Shown in pieces: positions 32,671-43,378 of a stretch of 64,000 bases of DNA (the first letter of the stretch is position 1; each line of letters opens with the position of its first letter). The stretch covers positions 310,001-374,000 of the forward strand of contig CAWCDJ010000004.1 of assembly GCA_963794265.1 (NCBI GenBank). Direction: 5' to 3'. This stretch comes from CAWCDJ01 sp963794265 (GTDB lineage Bacteria; Acidobacteriota; Terriglobia; Bryobacterales; Bryobacteraceae). Under the pieces are notes generated by a model that did no database searches, had not been told where the DNA came from, and saw nothing but the letters and a program-made list of their open reading frames with translations. The translations under genes and the position numbers were made by a program.

Positions 32671-33210
32671 CTATAGCGTACTCGCGCTGTAGTGCAGGCG
32701 AACCACGCCGTCGGGAAACCGTTTGGCCGACAGCAACCGCAGTTCCACCGTGCGCCGCGCGGGCGGAATCAGCGGGATGCCCTCACCGATCAGCACGGGC
32801 ACCACGTGTACGATGAACTCGTCGATGGCACCCGCGTCGAGGAACGCGCCGATCAGGCTCGCGCCGCCCATCATCCAGGCGTCTTTCCCGGGTTCCGCGC
32901 GCCAGCGGGCGAGAAACGCCGCCGGCCCGTCTGCGACGAATTCCACGCCCGCCGCCGGTTCCGCCGGACGGTGAGTGAACACGTAATTGCGCATTCCCGC
33001 GCCAAACATGCCGGTGCCGCCGAACCCGAGCGCCTGATCGTAGGTCTTTCGCCCCCAGAGGATCGTGTCGATGGACCGGAGGAAGGCGGCCATCCCGTAG
33101 TTCCCCGTGGGGCGCGACCGATCCAGCCAGTCCACCGCGCCATCAGCGCGCGCAATGTAGCCGTCAGCGCTGGCAGAAATATAGGTAATGACTTTCCGCC
33201 GTGCTTCCAT
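32671..33210 (-). CDS. RibD C-terminal / dihydrofolate-reductase-fold protein (YyaP-like)
   Basis: 179 residues. Begins KVITYISASADGYIARADGAVDWLD, the standard start of the YyaP/YwjB group of RibD C-terminal domain proteins with the DHFR fold. TILWGRKTYD (about 52-61) and WMMGGASLIGAFLDAGAIDEF (NADPH-binding loop) are further hallmarks, as is VVPVLIGEGIPL. Stand-alone members are presumed NADPH-dependent reductases of unknown substrate rather than riboflavin enzymes. Upstream region is shared with divergent rsgA. Confidence 0.88.
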   Translation of the reverse strand: MEARRKVITYISASADGYIARADGAVDWLDRSRPTGNYGMAAFLRSIDTILWGRKTYDQALGFGGTGMFGAGMRNYVFTHRPAEPAAGVEFVADGPAAFLARWRAEPGKDAWMMGGASLIGAFLDAGAIDEFIVHVVPVLIGEGIPLIPPARRTVELRLLSAKRFPDGVVRLHYSASTL

Positions 33211-33357
33211 CGAACCACCTCCGCCAGAGTATAATCAGGATACGCCTATGACTGCCCGCTAGCCAATCCGGATTAGGATGCCGCGCTCGAAAGCGTAGTG
33301 TCTCTATCCGCGCGGCCCTCCCCCGTCCACCCTCATCGAGGAGCAGCAGAAACAGTC

Positions 33358-34419
33358 ATGGATCCCGAATTTCCGGGCGCCGATGCCCGAGTGCATCGTG
33401 CGTTTCAACCCTATGCCGCGCGCGGCCTGGTGCTTGCGCGCGTGGCCGTCTCACACCGCGATCGATATCGCCTCCTGGCGCAGGCCGGCGAGTTCGACGC
33501 CGAACCGTCCGGCAGGCTCTGGTACGAAGCCGCCGGGAGCGCCGATCTGCCGGTCACCGGCGACTGGGTGGCGGCGCGGCCGGTGGCCCCGGACCAGGCC
33601 ATCATCGAAGCCGTGATGCCGCGGCGGACTCTGTTTTCGCGCCGCACGCCCGGCCGCCGCGAAGATCAACAGCCGATCGCGGCGAACATCGACCTGGTGT
33701 TCGTGGTCTGCGGCCTGGACGGCGATTTCAACCTCCGCCGCATCGAGCGCTACCTCACGCTGGCGGCCGACAGCGGGGCCGCTCCCGTGATCGTCCTCAA
33801 CAAAGCGGACCTTTGCCCGGACCTTCCGGCCCGGCTTCGGGAGGCGGCATCGGTGGCCGGCAGCGCGCCCGTAGTGCCGTGCAGCGCCGCCGCGGGTCCC
33901 CTTGGTGCACTGACCGCATTCCTTGCACCCGGCCGCACGGTGGCGCTCGTTGGATCGTCGGGCACCGGCAAATCCACGATCGTCAACCGCTTTCTTGGCG
34001 AACAGCGCTTCCGGACAGGCGAAGTTCGGGAATCCGACAGCCGCGGCCGTCACACCACGACCCACCGCGAACTCGTGGCTCTCCCACAGGGCGGCGCCCT
34101 GATCGACACGCCGGGCATGCGCGAACTTCAGCTGTGGGCCGCCGAAAAGAGCGTGGCCACGGCGTTCGAAGAGATTTCCCGGCTGGCGGCGGAGTGCCGC
34201 TTCCGCGACTGTTCGCACTCCGGCGAGCAGGGCTGCGCGGTAGCCGAAGCGCTCTCCCGTGGAGATCTCGACCCCGGCCGGTGGGAGGGTTACCGCAAGC
34301 TTGTGGCCGAGACCCGCCATCACGAACGGCTGGCCGACCCGCTCGCCGCCTTGGAATACAAGCGCAAGTGGAAAGCGATCCTCAAAGCACAGCGCGAACG
34401 CGGCAAGTCGAAATGGTAA
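33358..34419 (+). CDS. rsgA: Small-ribosomal-subunit biogenesis GTPase RsgA
   Basis: 353 residues from ATG 33358 (a GTG at 33298 in frame is an alternative; the Shine-Dalgarno is poor for both). N-terminal OB-fold (about 20-80), then the circularly permuted GTPase with motifs in the order G4 (NKAD, about 154), G1 (GSSGTGKSTIVN, about 205), and G3 (DTPGMREL, about 251). The C-terminal zinc domain has CRFRDCSHSGEQGC (about 282-295). This permuted order with the Cys/His zinc knuckle is diagnostic of RsgA/YjeQ, which matures the 30S subunit. Confidence 0.95.
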   Translation: MDPEFPGADARVHRAFQPYAARGLVLARVAVSHRDRYRLLAQAGEFDAEPSGRLWYEAAGSADLPVTGDWVAARPVAPDQAIIEAVMPRRTLFSRRTPGRREDQQPIAANIDLVFVVCGLDGDFNLRRIERYLTLAADSGAAPVIVLNKADLCPDLPARLREAASVAGSAPVVPCSAAAGPLGALTAFLAPGRTVALVGSSGTGKSTIVNRFLGEQRFRTGEVRESDSRGRHTTTHRELVALPQGGALIDTPGMRELQLWAAEKSVATAFEEISRLAAECRFRDCSHSGEQGCAVAEALSRGDLDPGRWEGYRKLVAETRHHERLADPLAALEYKRKWKAILKAQRERGKSKW

Positions 34420-34437
34420 GCGGTCCAATCGCTCAGC

Positions 34438-34471
34438 GGCCCGGGCCTCCCGGGGAGGCCTCCCGGGGGCC
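34438..34471. repeat. GC-rich palindromic repeat after rsgA
   Basis: Self-complementary run beginning ggcccgggcctcccgggg and ending tcccgggggcc, 18 bp after the rsgA stop. It shares the core aggcctcccgg with the palindrome at 31796-31856. No T-run. Probably another member of the same REP-like family. Confidence 0.6.
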
Positions 34472-34483
34472 AAACCATAACGC

Positions 34484-34528
34484 TGATGCCCGGGGTAGCC
34501 GTCATCCGAACGACGGAATCAGCGTCAC
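34484..34528. other. Inverted repeat upstream of UPF0173 gene
   Basis: acgctgat near 34480-34490 is repeated in inverted form as atcagcgt near 34518-34527, with a GC-rich interior. It sits about 65 bp before the start of the UPF0173 gene. It could be an operator or part of the adjoining palindromic repeat; coordinates are approximate. Confidence 0.3.
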
Positions 34529-34592
34529 ACGTATGCAGTCGGGCGCTTTGGGGGTTCTGTTGCAGCCAGTCATTTAATTTGAGGAGAATAGC

Positions 34593-35291
34593 TTGCATAT
34601 GCAAATCACCTGGCTAGGGCACGGCACATTCCTGTTCGAGCTCCCCTCGGGGCAAGTCATCCTCATGGACCCCTGGACCGACGGCAACCCGGCCTATCCC
34701 AAGGGCTTCGAAATCCCGCGGGTCGATACCATCTGCATCACCCACGGCCACTTCGACCACATCCACGATGCCATTCCGCTGGCCCAGCGCTTCACGCCCG
34801 AGGTGGTCGGCATTTTCGAGACCTGCCATTGGCTCGAATCGAAGGGCGTCCAGAAGACCCGCCCCATGAACAAGGGCGGTTCGCAGAAGGTAGGCGGAGT
34901 GACCGTCACCATGACGCATGCGGTGCACAGTTGCGGCATCCTGGACGACGGCAAAATCATCTACGGCGGTGAAGCCGCGGGCTACGTGATGCGCTTTGAA
35001 GACAATCGCGCCCTGTACTTCTCGGGCGATACGAACGTGTTCACCGATATGCAGCTCATCGAGCAGCTCTACCACCCCGAACTGGCTTTTCTGCCGATCG
35101 GCGATCTCTACACGATGAGCCCGTGGGAAGCCGCCCTGGCCTCGAAGTTCCTCAAGGCAGGCCGCGTCATCCCGATGCACTTCGGCACCTTTCCGCCGCT
35201 CACCGGGCGTCCCGAGGAACTGCGCCGCTTTACCGAGGACCTCGAGACCGATATCTGGGAGCTGACGCCGGGCGAAACGGTTACCTGGTAA
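34593..35291 (+). CDS. Metallo-beta-lactamase-fold hydrolase, UPF0173 family
   Basis: 232 residues from TTG 34593, six bases after gaggag; ATG at 34599 is an alternative two codons later. Compact metallo-beta-lactamase fold: ITWLGHGTFLFEL start, dinuclear metal motif THGHFDHIHD (HxHxDH, about 51-58), HAVHSCG, YFSGDTNVF (bridging Asp), and PMHFGTFPPL with the last His. UPF0173 proteins are related to UlaG ascorbate-6-phosphate lactonase but have no agreed substrate. Stands alone, with a convergent hydrolase gene 11 bp downstream. Confidence 0.92.
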   Translation: MHMQITWLGHGTFLFELPSGQVILMDPWTDGNPAYPKGFEIPRVDTICITHGHFDHIHDAIPLAQRFTPEVVGIFETCHWLESKGVQKTRPMNKGGSQKVGGVTVTMTHAVHSCGILDDGKIIYGGEAAGYVMRFEDNRALYFSGDTNVFTDMQLIEQLYHPELAFLPIGDLYTMSPWEAALASKFLKAGRVIPMHFGTFPPLTGRPEELRRFTEDLETDIWELTPGETVTW

Positions 35292-35302
35292 CGCCCGACG
35301 GC

Positions 35303-36568
35303 CTACTGCTTCACCCAGCGGCCGATCGAGTCAATCACCTCGGGCGCCACGTGCCCCGGCTTGCGGTATTCGGCCTCCGTGCTTTTCCCTTCGCCCGCCA
35401 CGAAAAGGTGGTTCAGCGTGGGGAAACTCTGGAACGCCACGTCTTTGCGGCCCTCCATCCCGCTTTTCCAGAGGGTGAAATCCTTCATCGGGGTCTGGAA
35501 ATCCCGTTCGCCCTGGAGGAACAGCAGGCGGATCGTCAGCCGCTTCGCCTGGCCTACGGGGTCGTAGCCCCTCAGATCGAGCAGGTACGACGCCGGGATG
35601 CCGAGCAACGGCGGCGCGTCCGAATCCGAATCCTCCAAGGCCTTGATCTGGCGGGCCTGCGCCTTGATGCCCGCCAGGTCCTTGGCGTTCACATTCAGGT
35701 ACTCGGCCTGGTCCACGATTTCGTCTTCGAGTGGCCGCGAGTTGGCCCCCAGGAAGATCAGGCCGGCGAGTTTCCCATCCTCTTCGGCAATCCGCGGCGC
35801 CGCATAACCGCCCAGCCCGTGCCCCAACACGTACACCTTGGCCGGGTCGATCTCTTTCTCGGTCCGCAGCACAGCCGCCGCCCGCGCGGCATCTTCGACC
35901 ATCTCTTCCTCGATCGTGTAGCTGCGCAGCCCGGCCATCTTTGCGCTGTACTGCCTGGTGCGCTTCTCGTACCGCAGCACCGCAATGCCCTGCGAAGCCA
36001 GCCCTCCCGCGAGGTCTTTGAACACCCTGGTTCCTCCCACGGTTTCGTCGCGGTCGCTGGGTCCCACGCCGGGCACCAGAACCACCGCCGGGAATGGGCC
36101 GCTGCCGTTCGGCAGCGTCAGGGTTCCGGGCAATTTCCACTCATCGTCGCCGATCGTGACCTCGCGCTCATGGAACGAGGCCGATTTCACGTAGGGGGGT
36201 GCCTGCCACGGCGCCTCGGCCGGGAGCGGGAACATTCCAGCCACCAGGCCATCCCGGTCCACGATGTACCGGAAATTGTAATTCTTCGCTTCGAAGTGCA
36301 CCGGGAAGACCACGATCGTGTTCACCCCGATCTTCTGCACCGTGGGCGCCTCGATCTCTTTCAGCGGGCCGAATTGCGCCCGCAGCTTCGCCAGCGAATC
36401 CTGGGGATACGCTTTCTGCATGTCGCCCGTGAACAGCGGAGCCAGGTCCTGGTACTTTCCCCCCAGTAGTAGGTCTAGTGCCTTCCGGGCCGTAGCCGCA
36501 GGATCCGCCGCCGTCTGGGCCGCCAGAATTCCCGCCAATCCGTAAAACAGAACATAAATGCGCTTCAC
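35303..36568 (-). CDS. Secreted DUF3887 plus alpha/beta-hydrolase protein, nucleophile Ser replaced by Gly
   Basis: 421 residues with signal peptide (MKRIYVLFYGLAGILAAQ). The N-terminal part (about 20-115) is a DUF3887-like cystatin/NTF2 domain (ALDLLLGGKYQDLAPLFTGDM). From about 135 an alpha/beta-hydrolase domain follows, with the oxyanion region VLVPGVGPSDRDET and the elbow VLGHGLGGYAAP. In this family the elbow is GHSxGG; here the codon is ggg, giving Gly where the catalytic Ser should be. The acid (GERDFQTP) and the His (TLNHLF) remain. The frame is otherwise intact, so this may be a non-catalytic binder or a mutated enzyme. Confidence 0.85.
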   Translation of the reverse strand: MKRIYVLFYGLAGILAAQTAADPAATARKALDLLLGGKYQDLAPLFTGDMQKAYPQDSLAKLRAQFGPLKEIEAPTVQKIGVNTIVVFPVHFEAKNYNFRYIVDRDGLVAGMFPLPAEAPWQAPPYVKSASFHEREVTIGDDEWKLPGTLTLPNGSGPFPAVVLVPGVGPSDRDETVGGTRVFKDLAGGLASQGIAVLRYEKRTRQYSAKMAGLRSYTIEEEMVEDAARAAAVLRTEKEIDPAKVYVLGHGLGGYAAPRIAEEDGKLAGLIFLGANSRPLEDEIVDQAEYLNVNAKDLAGIKAQARQIKALEDSDSDAPPLLGIPASYLLDLRGYDPVGQAKRLTIRLLFLQGERDFQTPMKDFTLWKSGMEGRKDVAFQSFPTLNHLFVAGEGKSTEAEYRKPGHVAPEVIDSIGRWVKQ

Positions 36569-36633
36569 GCTTCTATCGTACAGCGCGCGGTATAATTGGC
36601 GCAGATCCCCCCAAGACTCAGAGGAGAAACATT

Positions 36634-37497
36634 ATGGCTGAATATGCGCATCCGGAAGCGCTGGTGTCCACGGAATGGGTCGTGGAACACGGCGGCGATC
36701 CCAAGGTGACGGTGGTTGAAGTAGATGTCGATACCAAGGCTTACGACGAAGGGCATGTCCCGGGCGCGCTGGCCTGGGCCTGGAATACCCAGTTGTGCGA
36801 CACGCTGCGTCGGGACATTCTCTCGAAGGAGCAGTTCGAAGTTTTGATGTCGGCATCCGGCATCGCTCCGGATTCGACTCTCGTCATTTACGGCGACAAC
36901 AACAACTGGTTCGCCGCCTGGGCCCTTTGGCAGGCCAAGATCTACGGCCATCGCGACGTCCGCCTGATGAACGGCGGCCGCAGGAAATGGCTCGCGGAAG
37001 GGCGGGAGCTTTCGACCACCACGCCCGCCGTCAGGCCCTCCGCCTACCGGGCAAAGGAGCCCGACCTGTCGCTGCGCGCCTATCTTCCCCAGGTGCAGAA
37101 AGCAGCCGCCGAGCGTGCCGCGTCGATGGTCGACGTGCGCAGCCCGCAGGAATTCACCGGTGAAATTCTCGCGCCTCCCGGACTTCCCGAGACGTGCCAG
37201 CGCGGCGGCCATATCCCCGGAGCCCGCAATATTCCCTGGGGCAAAGCCTGCAACGAGGACGGCACCTTCAAATCGGCCGGCGAGTTGAGGGCGCTCTATG
37301 CGGCCGAGGGCGTCGACGGATCGAGGCCCGTAATTGCGTACTGCCGCATCGGAGAGCGTTCCAGCCACACCTGGTTCGTGCTGAAATACCTGCTGGGATT
37401 CGGCAGCGTCACCAATTACGACGGCAGTTGGACCGAGTGGGGAAACCTCGTCGGCGCGCCCGTGGAGCGTGGCGCTGCCGCATCGGCGAAAGGATAG
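36634..37497 (+). CDS. Thiosulfate/3-mercaptopyruvate sulfurtransferase (two-domain rhodanese)
   Basis: 287 residues behind gaggag. Tandem rhodanese domains: the inactive first (HPEALVSTEWVVEHGGDP, VVEVDVDTKAYDEGHVPGA, LVIYGDNNNWFAAWALW) and the active second with MVDVRSPQEFTGE, RGGHIPGARNIPWG and the catalytic loop AYCRIGERSSHTWF (Cys about 236). The CRIGERS loop is of the thiosulfate sulfurtransferase type (CRxGxR) rather than the CGSGVTA loop of mercaptopyruvate enzymes. Transfers sulfane sulfur to cyanide or thiol acceptors in the cytoplasm. A 74-residue ORF follows after 14 bp. Confidence 0.93.
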   Translation: MAEYAHPEALVSTEWVVEHGGDPKVTVVEVDVDTKAYDEGHVPGALAWAWNTQLCDTLRRDILSKEQFEVLMSASGIAPDSTLVIYGDNNNWFAAWALWQAKIYGHRDVRLMNGGRRKWLAEGRELSTTTPAVRPSAYRAKEPDLSLRAYLPQVQKAAAERAASMVDVRSPQEFTGEILAPPGLPETCQRGGHIPGARNIPWGKACNEDGTFKSAGELRALYAAEGVDGSRPVIAYCRIGERSSHTWFVLKYLLGFGSVTNYDGSWTEWGNLVGAPVERGAAASAKG

Positions 37498-37511
37498 GCG
37501 GCGGAACCATA

Positions 37512-37736
37512 GTGAGAGCCGAAGACTACAGGGAACGCAGACTCGAACTCGCCGGCTGGCCCGTGAACATCGCCAGTTACCGCCTCGGTCCCGAATGGCA
37601 CGCCCGGGCCGATAATGTTTCTCCGGGGGCCGGACTCTGCCGGACCACCGGCGCGACCCGCGAGGAAGCCGAGGAGAGAGCCGTCAAACGGGCGGAAGAA
37701 CTTCTCTCCCGTACCCACCGCCAATCCGCCGGCTGA
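37512..37736 (+). CDS. Small hypothetical protein downstream of rhodanese
   Basis: 74 residues from GTG 37512. Contains RLELAGWPVNIASYRLGPEWHARADN and a C-terminal helix EEAEERAVKRAEELL. A short beta-rich part followed by an amphipathic helix resembles small double-stranded-RNA-binding-like or DUF-type folds, but I cannot name a family. Co-directional with and 14 bp behind the rhodanese gene, so likely cotranscribed; its stop abuts the stop of the convergent muramidase fusion gene. Confidence 0.6.
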   Translation: MRAEDYRERRLELAGWPVNIASYRLGPEWHARADNVSPGAGLCRTTGATREEAEERAVKRAEELLSRTHRQSAG

Positions 37737-40064
<2,328 letters not shown>

Positions 40065-40083
40065 ATACTTCTATGATAACTGC

Positions 40084-41322
40084 CTATTCCACCGCCATGC
40101 TTCTGGGTTGCCCCGCCAGTTGATCCACCTGCCGGAGCGCGGGGAAGAAAGCCGCCCACAGCAACACGATCGCGAGAGTCCCCACGCCGCCCGCGATCAC
40201 CGCCGGCACCGTCCCCAGCCATTGCGCCGTAATGCCCGATTCGAACTGGCCGACCTCGTTCGAGGCGCCGATGAACACCATGTTCACGGCGCTTACGCGG
40301 CCGCGCATCGCATCCGGCGTCCAGAGCTGCACGATAGTGTGGCGCACAATTACGCTCACCATGTCGCACGCGCCCACCAGCAGCAATGCGATCAATGCCA
40401 CGGGCATGGTGTCAGAGAGTCCGAAGACGATGGTGAAGACGCCGAACCCGGCGACACACCACAGCATGATTGCGCCCGCGTGCCGCCGCAGCGGCCAGTG
40501 CGCCACCACGATGGCCATCAGCACCGCGCCAGCGCCCGGCGCCGCGCGCAAAACTCCCAGGCCGTACGCGCCCACTTTCAGGATCTCGCTCGCATACACG
40601 GGAAGCAGCGCCACGGCCCCGCCCAGCAGCACCGCAAACAGATCCAGGCTGATCACGCCCAACATCAGCTTGTTCTTCCAGATGAAGCGGAGGCCTTCTA
40701 GCACGGCGCCGAAGGAGGCCGTTCCCCGCGGGCGCTCCGGCCGCTCGACCCGCACCATCGCGATCGATGCCAGGGCCGTGCCGTACGAAAGCGCCGCCAG
40801 GATGTACACGGGGATCGGGCTGCCGGTGATGCCATAGAGGAAACCGCCGGTCATCGGTCCCAGCACCATGGCGAACTGAAATACGGAGGAGCCCCACGCC
40901 ACCGCATTCGGGAAATGCTCTTCCGGCACCAGGAGGGGCAGAAACGCCTGCGCCGCCGGACCATTGAACGCGCGCACCACCCCGTTACCCAGCAGCGCCA
41001 GGTAGATCGGATATACCGACCGCAAGCCGTGCAGCGTGAACGTGAGCAGCAGCAGCGAACACACCGCGAACCCGGCGTAGCAGCTCATCAGGATGCGCCG
41101 CCGCGGGAGTCGGTCGGCCGTGTGGCCCGCCAGCAGAAACAGGAAGATGCCCGGCAGAAACTGCGCCAACCCGACCAGGCCCAGGTCCAGCGGACGTCCG
41201 GTGATGCCGTACACCTGCCAGGCCACCGCCACGGCCTGCATTTCCGACGACAGGGTCGCGACGAACCGCGCCGTCATGTAAAAGCGGAAATTCGGATAGC
41301 GGAAGGCGATGCGCCCCGCCAC
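40084..41322 (-). CDS. MFS transporter, EntS/macrolide-efflux-like
   Basis: 412 residues from GTG 41322, with twelve predicted membrane helices. FRYPNFRFYMTARFVATLSSEMQAVAVAWQVYGITGRPLDLGLVGLAQFLP and the loop GHTADRLPRRRIL (MFS motif A between helices 2 and 3) match the DHA3 group (enterobactin exporter EntS, MefA-like efflux). A second motif-A-like region is around SVIVRHTIVQLWTPDAMRGRV. Export of a siderophore or drug is plausible, but no biosynthetic genes lie nearby. Starts about 215 bp from the ArgD-like gene, same strand. Confidence 0.85.
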   Translation of the reverse strand: MAGRIAFRYPNFRFYMTARFVATLSSEMQAVAVAWQVYGITGRPLDLGLVGLAQFLPGIFLFLLAGHTADRLPRRRILMSCYAGFAVCSLLLLTFTLHGLRSVYPIYLALLGNGVVRAFNGPAAQAFLPLLVPEEHFPNAVAWGSSVFQFAMVLGPMTGGFLYGITGSPIPVYILAALSYGTALASIAMVRVERPERPRGTASFGAVLEGLRFIWKNKLMLGVISLDLFAVLLGGAVALLPVYASEILKVGAYGLGVLRAAPGAGAVLMAIVVAHWPLRRHAGAIMLWCVAGFGVFTIVFGLSDTMPVALIALLLVGACDMVSVIVRHTIVQLWTPDAMRGRVSAVNMVFIGASNEVGQFESGITAQWLGTVPAVIAGGVGTLAIVLLWAAFFPALRQVDQLAGQPRSMAVE

Positions 41323-41536
41323 GGGCGAGCTACCGATTGTTCACCCCTGAAGCCACATTCTATTCTACGCCGCGACGGCGGCGATCAGGTTCCGGCCGGT
41401 GTGCGCGACATGAAAGTACCTGACGCGGGCTCCCGACCCGTAGGTTTGCCCGCTCCCTGACGGTCGCGGCTCTGTTAGCATTACGTTCACAGCGGGCCGA
41501 GGCCGTTTTCGAAGGCGTTTTTCGCGAATCCACCAA
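41323..41536. other. Intergenic region carrying a 28-bp interspersed repeat
   Basis: 214 bases with no gene. The noteworthy part is 41448-41475, an exact inverted match to 62877-62904 inside modA. No terminator or promoter recognised. Confidence 0.6.
41448..41475 (+). repeat. Interspersed 28-bp repeat, intergenic copy
   Basis: Begins gcccgctccctgacggtc and ends gcggctctgt. It is identical over 28 bp to the reverse complement of 62877-62904 and differs at two bases from 62178-62205. Three copies in one window cannot be chance, so this is a dispersed genomic repeat. Confidence 0.9.
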
Positions 41537-42757
41537 TCAGGCTTTCAGCTTCCCAAGTAGTTTCCCCAGCACCTTCACCGCCTGGTTCACTTCCTTTTCC
41601 GTCACGATGTAAGGCGGCAGGAATCGCAGCACCGTGTCGTGCGTGCAGTTGATGAGCAACCCCGCGGCCATGGCATCCAGCACCAACTGTTTGCCGGGCA
41701 CCGTCAGTTCCACGCCCAGCATCAGACCGAAGCCGCGTACTTCTTTAATCACCTCGTGCTTGCGGGCAAGCTCGTTCAGGCTCACGTGAAAATACCCGCC
41801 GACGCGTTCGATGGCGGGCATCAACTCGTCCAGAATCGCCAGGAACTCGAGCGCCACGCGGCAAGCCAGCGCGCCGCCGCCGAACGTCGTCCCGTGCATC
41901 CCGGGCTTGATCGCCTCCGCGGCTTTGTCGTTCGCCAGGATGAAGCCGAGGGGTAGGCCGCACGCCACCGGCTTGGCCGCCACCACGACATCCGGCAGGA
42001 TCACCGGCGACGACCGCTGATAGGCGAAATACGTCCCGGGCCGGCCCACCCCGCACTGCGTTTCGTCGGCAATCAACAGGGCATTGTGGCGATCCGCCAA
42101 CTCGCGCGCCCGCGCGACGAACTCCGGGGTCAGGGGAGCAATTCCGCCCTCTCCCTGAATCATCTCCAGAATCATCCCCGCGGTGCGGTCGCCGAAAGCC
42201 GCTTCGAGCGCGGGCACGTCATTGGGCGGGACGAACTTCACGCCCGGAATGAGCGGCTCGAAATCGCGGCGGTACTTCTCCTGCCCGGTGACCGACAGCG
42301 CCCCCATGGTGCGCCCGTGAAAACCGTTGTCGAGCGCGATCAACTCGAACTTGTCCGGATCGAGACCGCGCCCGTGCGCGTGAGCCATCTTCAGCGCGCC
42401 CTCGACGGCTTCAGTCCCGGTGTTGGCGAAGAACGCTCGTCGCAGGCCGCTCATCTCCACCAGTCGCTTGGCCAGCGGACCCTGGTACTGGTGATAGTAG
42501 AGGTTGGAGCTGTGGATCAGCAGCGCCGCCTGTTCGCGAATCACCTTTGTGATGCGCGGGTGGGCGTGCCCCAGCGCATTGACCCCGATACCGCTGATGA
42601 AATCGAGATAACGGCGGCCCTCCGTATCGTACAGGTAGCACCCCTTGCCGCGCGCCAGCACGAGCGGATAACGGGCATAATTCTGCAGAAGGTACTCTCG
42701 CTCCAGGTCCATCGTAGCCTGGGCAGTCTGGTCTACAGGAGGAAGGGCTGTCGTCAT
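41537..42757 (-). CDS. Acetylornithine/succinylornithine aminotransferase-like class III PLP aminotransferase
   Basis: 406 residues from ATG 42757 (MTTALPPVDQ); a longer frame reaches 42790. Fold-type I aminotransferase of class III: GCYLYDTEGRRYLDFISGIGVNALGH near 45-70, the phosphate-binding FANTGTEAVEGALKMA (about 109-124), GFHGRTMGALSVTG, and the Schiff-base lysine in VVVAAKPVACGLPLG (about 259). The normally well-kept DEVQTGxGRTG motif reads DETQCGVGRPG. Best match by layout is the ArgD group (N-acetylornithine transaminase), but omega- or 4-aminobutyrate transaminases share it, and no arginine genes are adjacent. Confidence 0.85.
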   Translation of the reverse strand: MTTALPPVDQTAQATMDLEREYLLQNYARYPLVLARGKGCYLYDTEGRRYLDFISGIGVNALGHAHPRITKVIREQAALLIHSSNLYYHQYQGPLAKRLVEMSGLRRAFFANTGTEAVEGALKMAHAHGRGLDPDKFELIALDNGFHGRTMGALSVTGQEKYRRDFEPLIPGVKFVPPNDVPALEAAFGDRTAGMILEMIQGEGGIAPLTPEFVARARELADRHNALLIADETQCGVGRPGTYFAYQRSSPVILPDVVVAAKPVACGLPLGFILANDKAAEAIKPGMHGTTFGGGALACRVALEFLAILDELMPAIERVGGYFHVSLNELARKHEVIKEVRGFGLMLGVELTVPGKQLVLDAMAAGLLINCTHDTVLRFLPPYIVTEKEVNQAVKVLGKLLGKLKA

Positions 42758-42836
42758 TTTCTCATCATAACGCGACCCCTTGCGAACCACGCTGGAAATC
42801 CGGCCCGCGCGGTCTTACAATGGGCAAACACCTTCT

Positions 42837-43352
42837 ATGCCACACGACGAACTGATTGCCAGGCTGGCACGGCAAATCGATGCGGCGAAAAGGACGGAGC
42901 AGTTCACCGTGAGTCCCCGCGATACCAGGGCCCTGCGCCGGCGCGGCGCGGCCGAGCTTCATGCGATTTGCGCGGAGTTCGTCGCCAGCGTGAACAGCCG
43001 GCTGTCGCAAGGTTCGCTCGAATTGTCGCCGCCTGTCTACAATCCCGAAATGTTCCGCGAATCCGGCATGAATCTGATCCAGGTCGGGGCGCAGGGACGC
43101 GAGATGCAACTCGCCTTCGAAGCTCCCCGCGATCTGGTCTCCACCTCCAAGTTCCTCATCCCGTACGTTCTCGAAGGCGAGATCCGCACTTACAACCAGC
43201 AGATGCTGGAACGCTTCGAGATCCGCACGCAGCTCCTGTTCTACTGTCTGGAAGAAGGAGAGGCCCACTGGCGGTTTTCGGATCTACGAACGTTTCGCAC
43301 CGGAACGGTCGACAGCGAACTGCTGGCAAACCTGATGGAGCGCCTGTTCTAG
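42837..43352 (+). CDS. Hypothetical protein of 171 residues
   Basis: Start ATG 42837 (MPHDELIARLARQIDAAKR). Soluble, no signal peptide or membrane helix. The N-terminal helix is followed by mixed alpha/beta sequence with YNPEMFRESGMNLIQVGAQGREMQLAFEAP and ending FSDLRTFRTGTVDSELLANLMERLF. I do not recognise a family; codon usage and length support a real gene. Divergent from the aminotransferase with an 80-bp gap, and 26 bp upstream of the M14 peptidase on the same strand. Confidence 0.65.
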   Translation: MPHDELIARLARQIDAAKRTEQFTVSPRDTRALRRRGAAELHAICAEFVASVNSRLSQGSLELSPPVYNPEMFRESGMNLIQVGAQGREMQLAFEAPRDLVSTSKFLIPYVLEGEIRTYNQQMLERFEIRTQLLFYCLEEGEAHWRFSDLRTFRTGTVDSELLANLMERLF

Positions 43353-43378
43353 GCCGTACTTGCGCTATATTCTTTTCC

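Noticed and set aside
34593..34602. Palindrome ttgcatatgcaa at the UPF0173 start as a possible operator
   Set aside because: Only 12 bp and within the start codons; likely chance.
42086..43378. Long upstream extension of the M14 gene frame
   Set aside because: It would run through the aminotransferase and the 171-residue gene; the signal peptide fixes the start at 43379.
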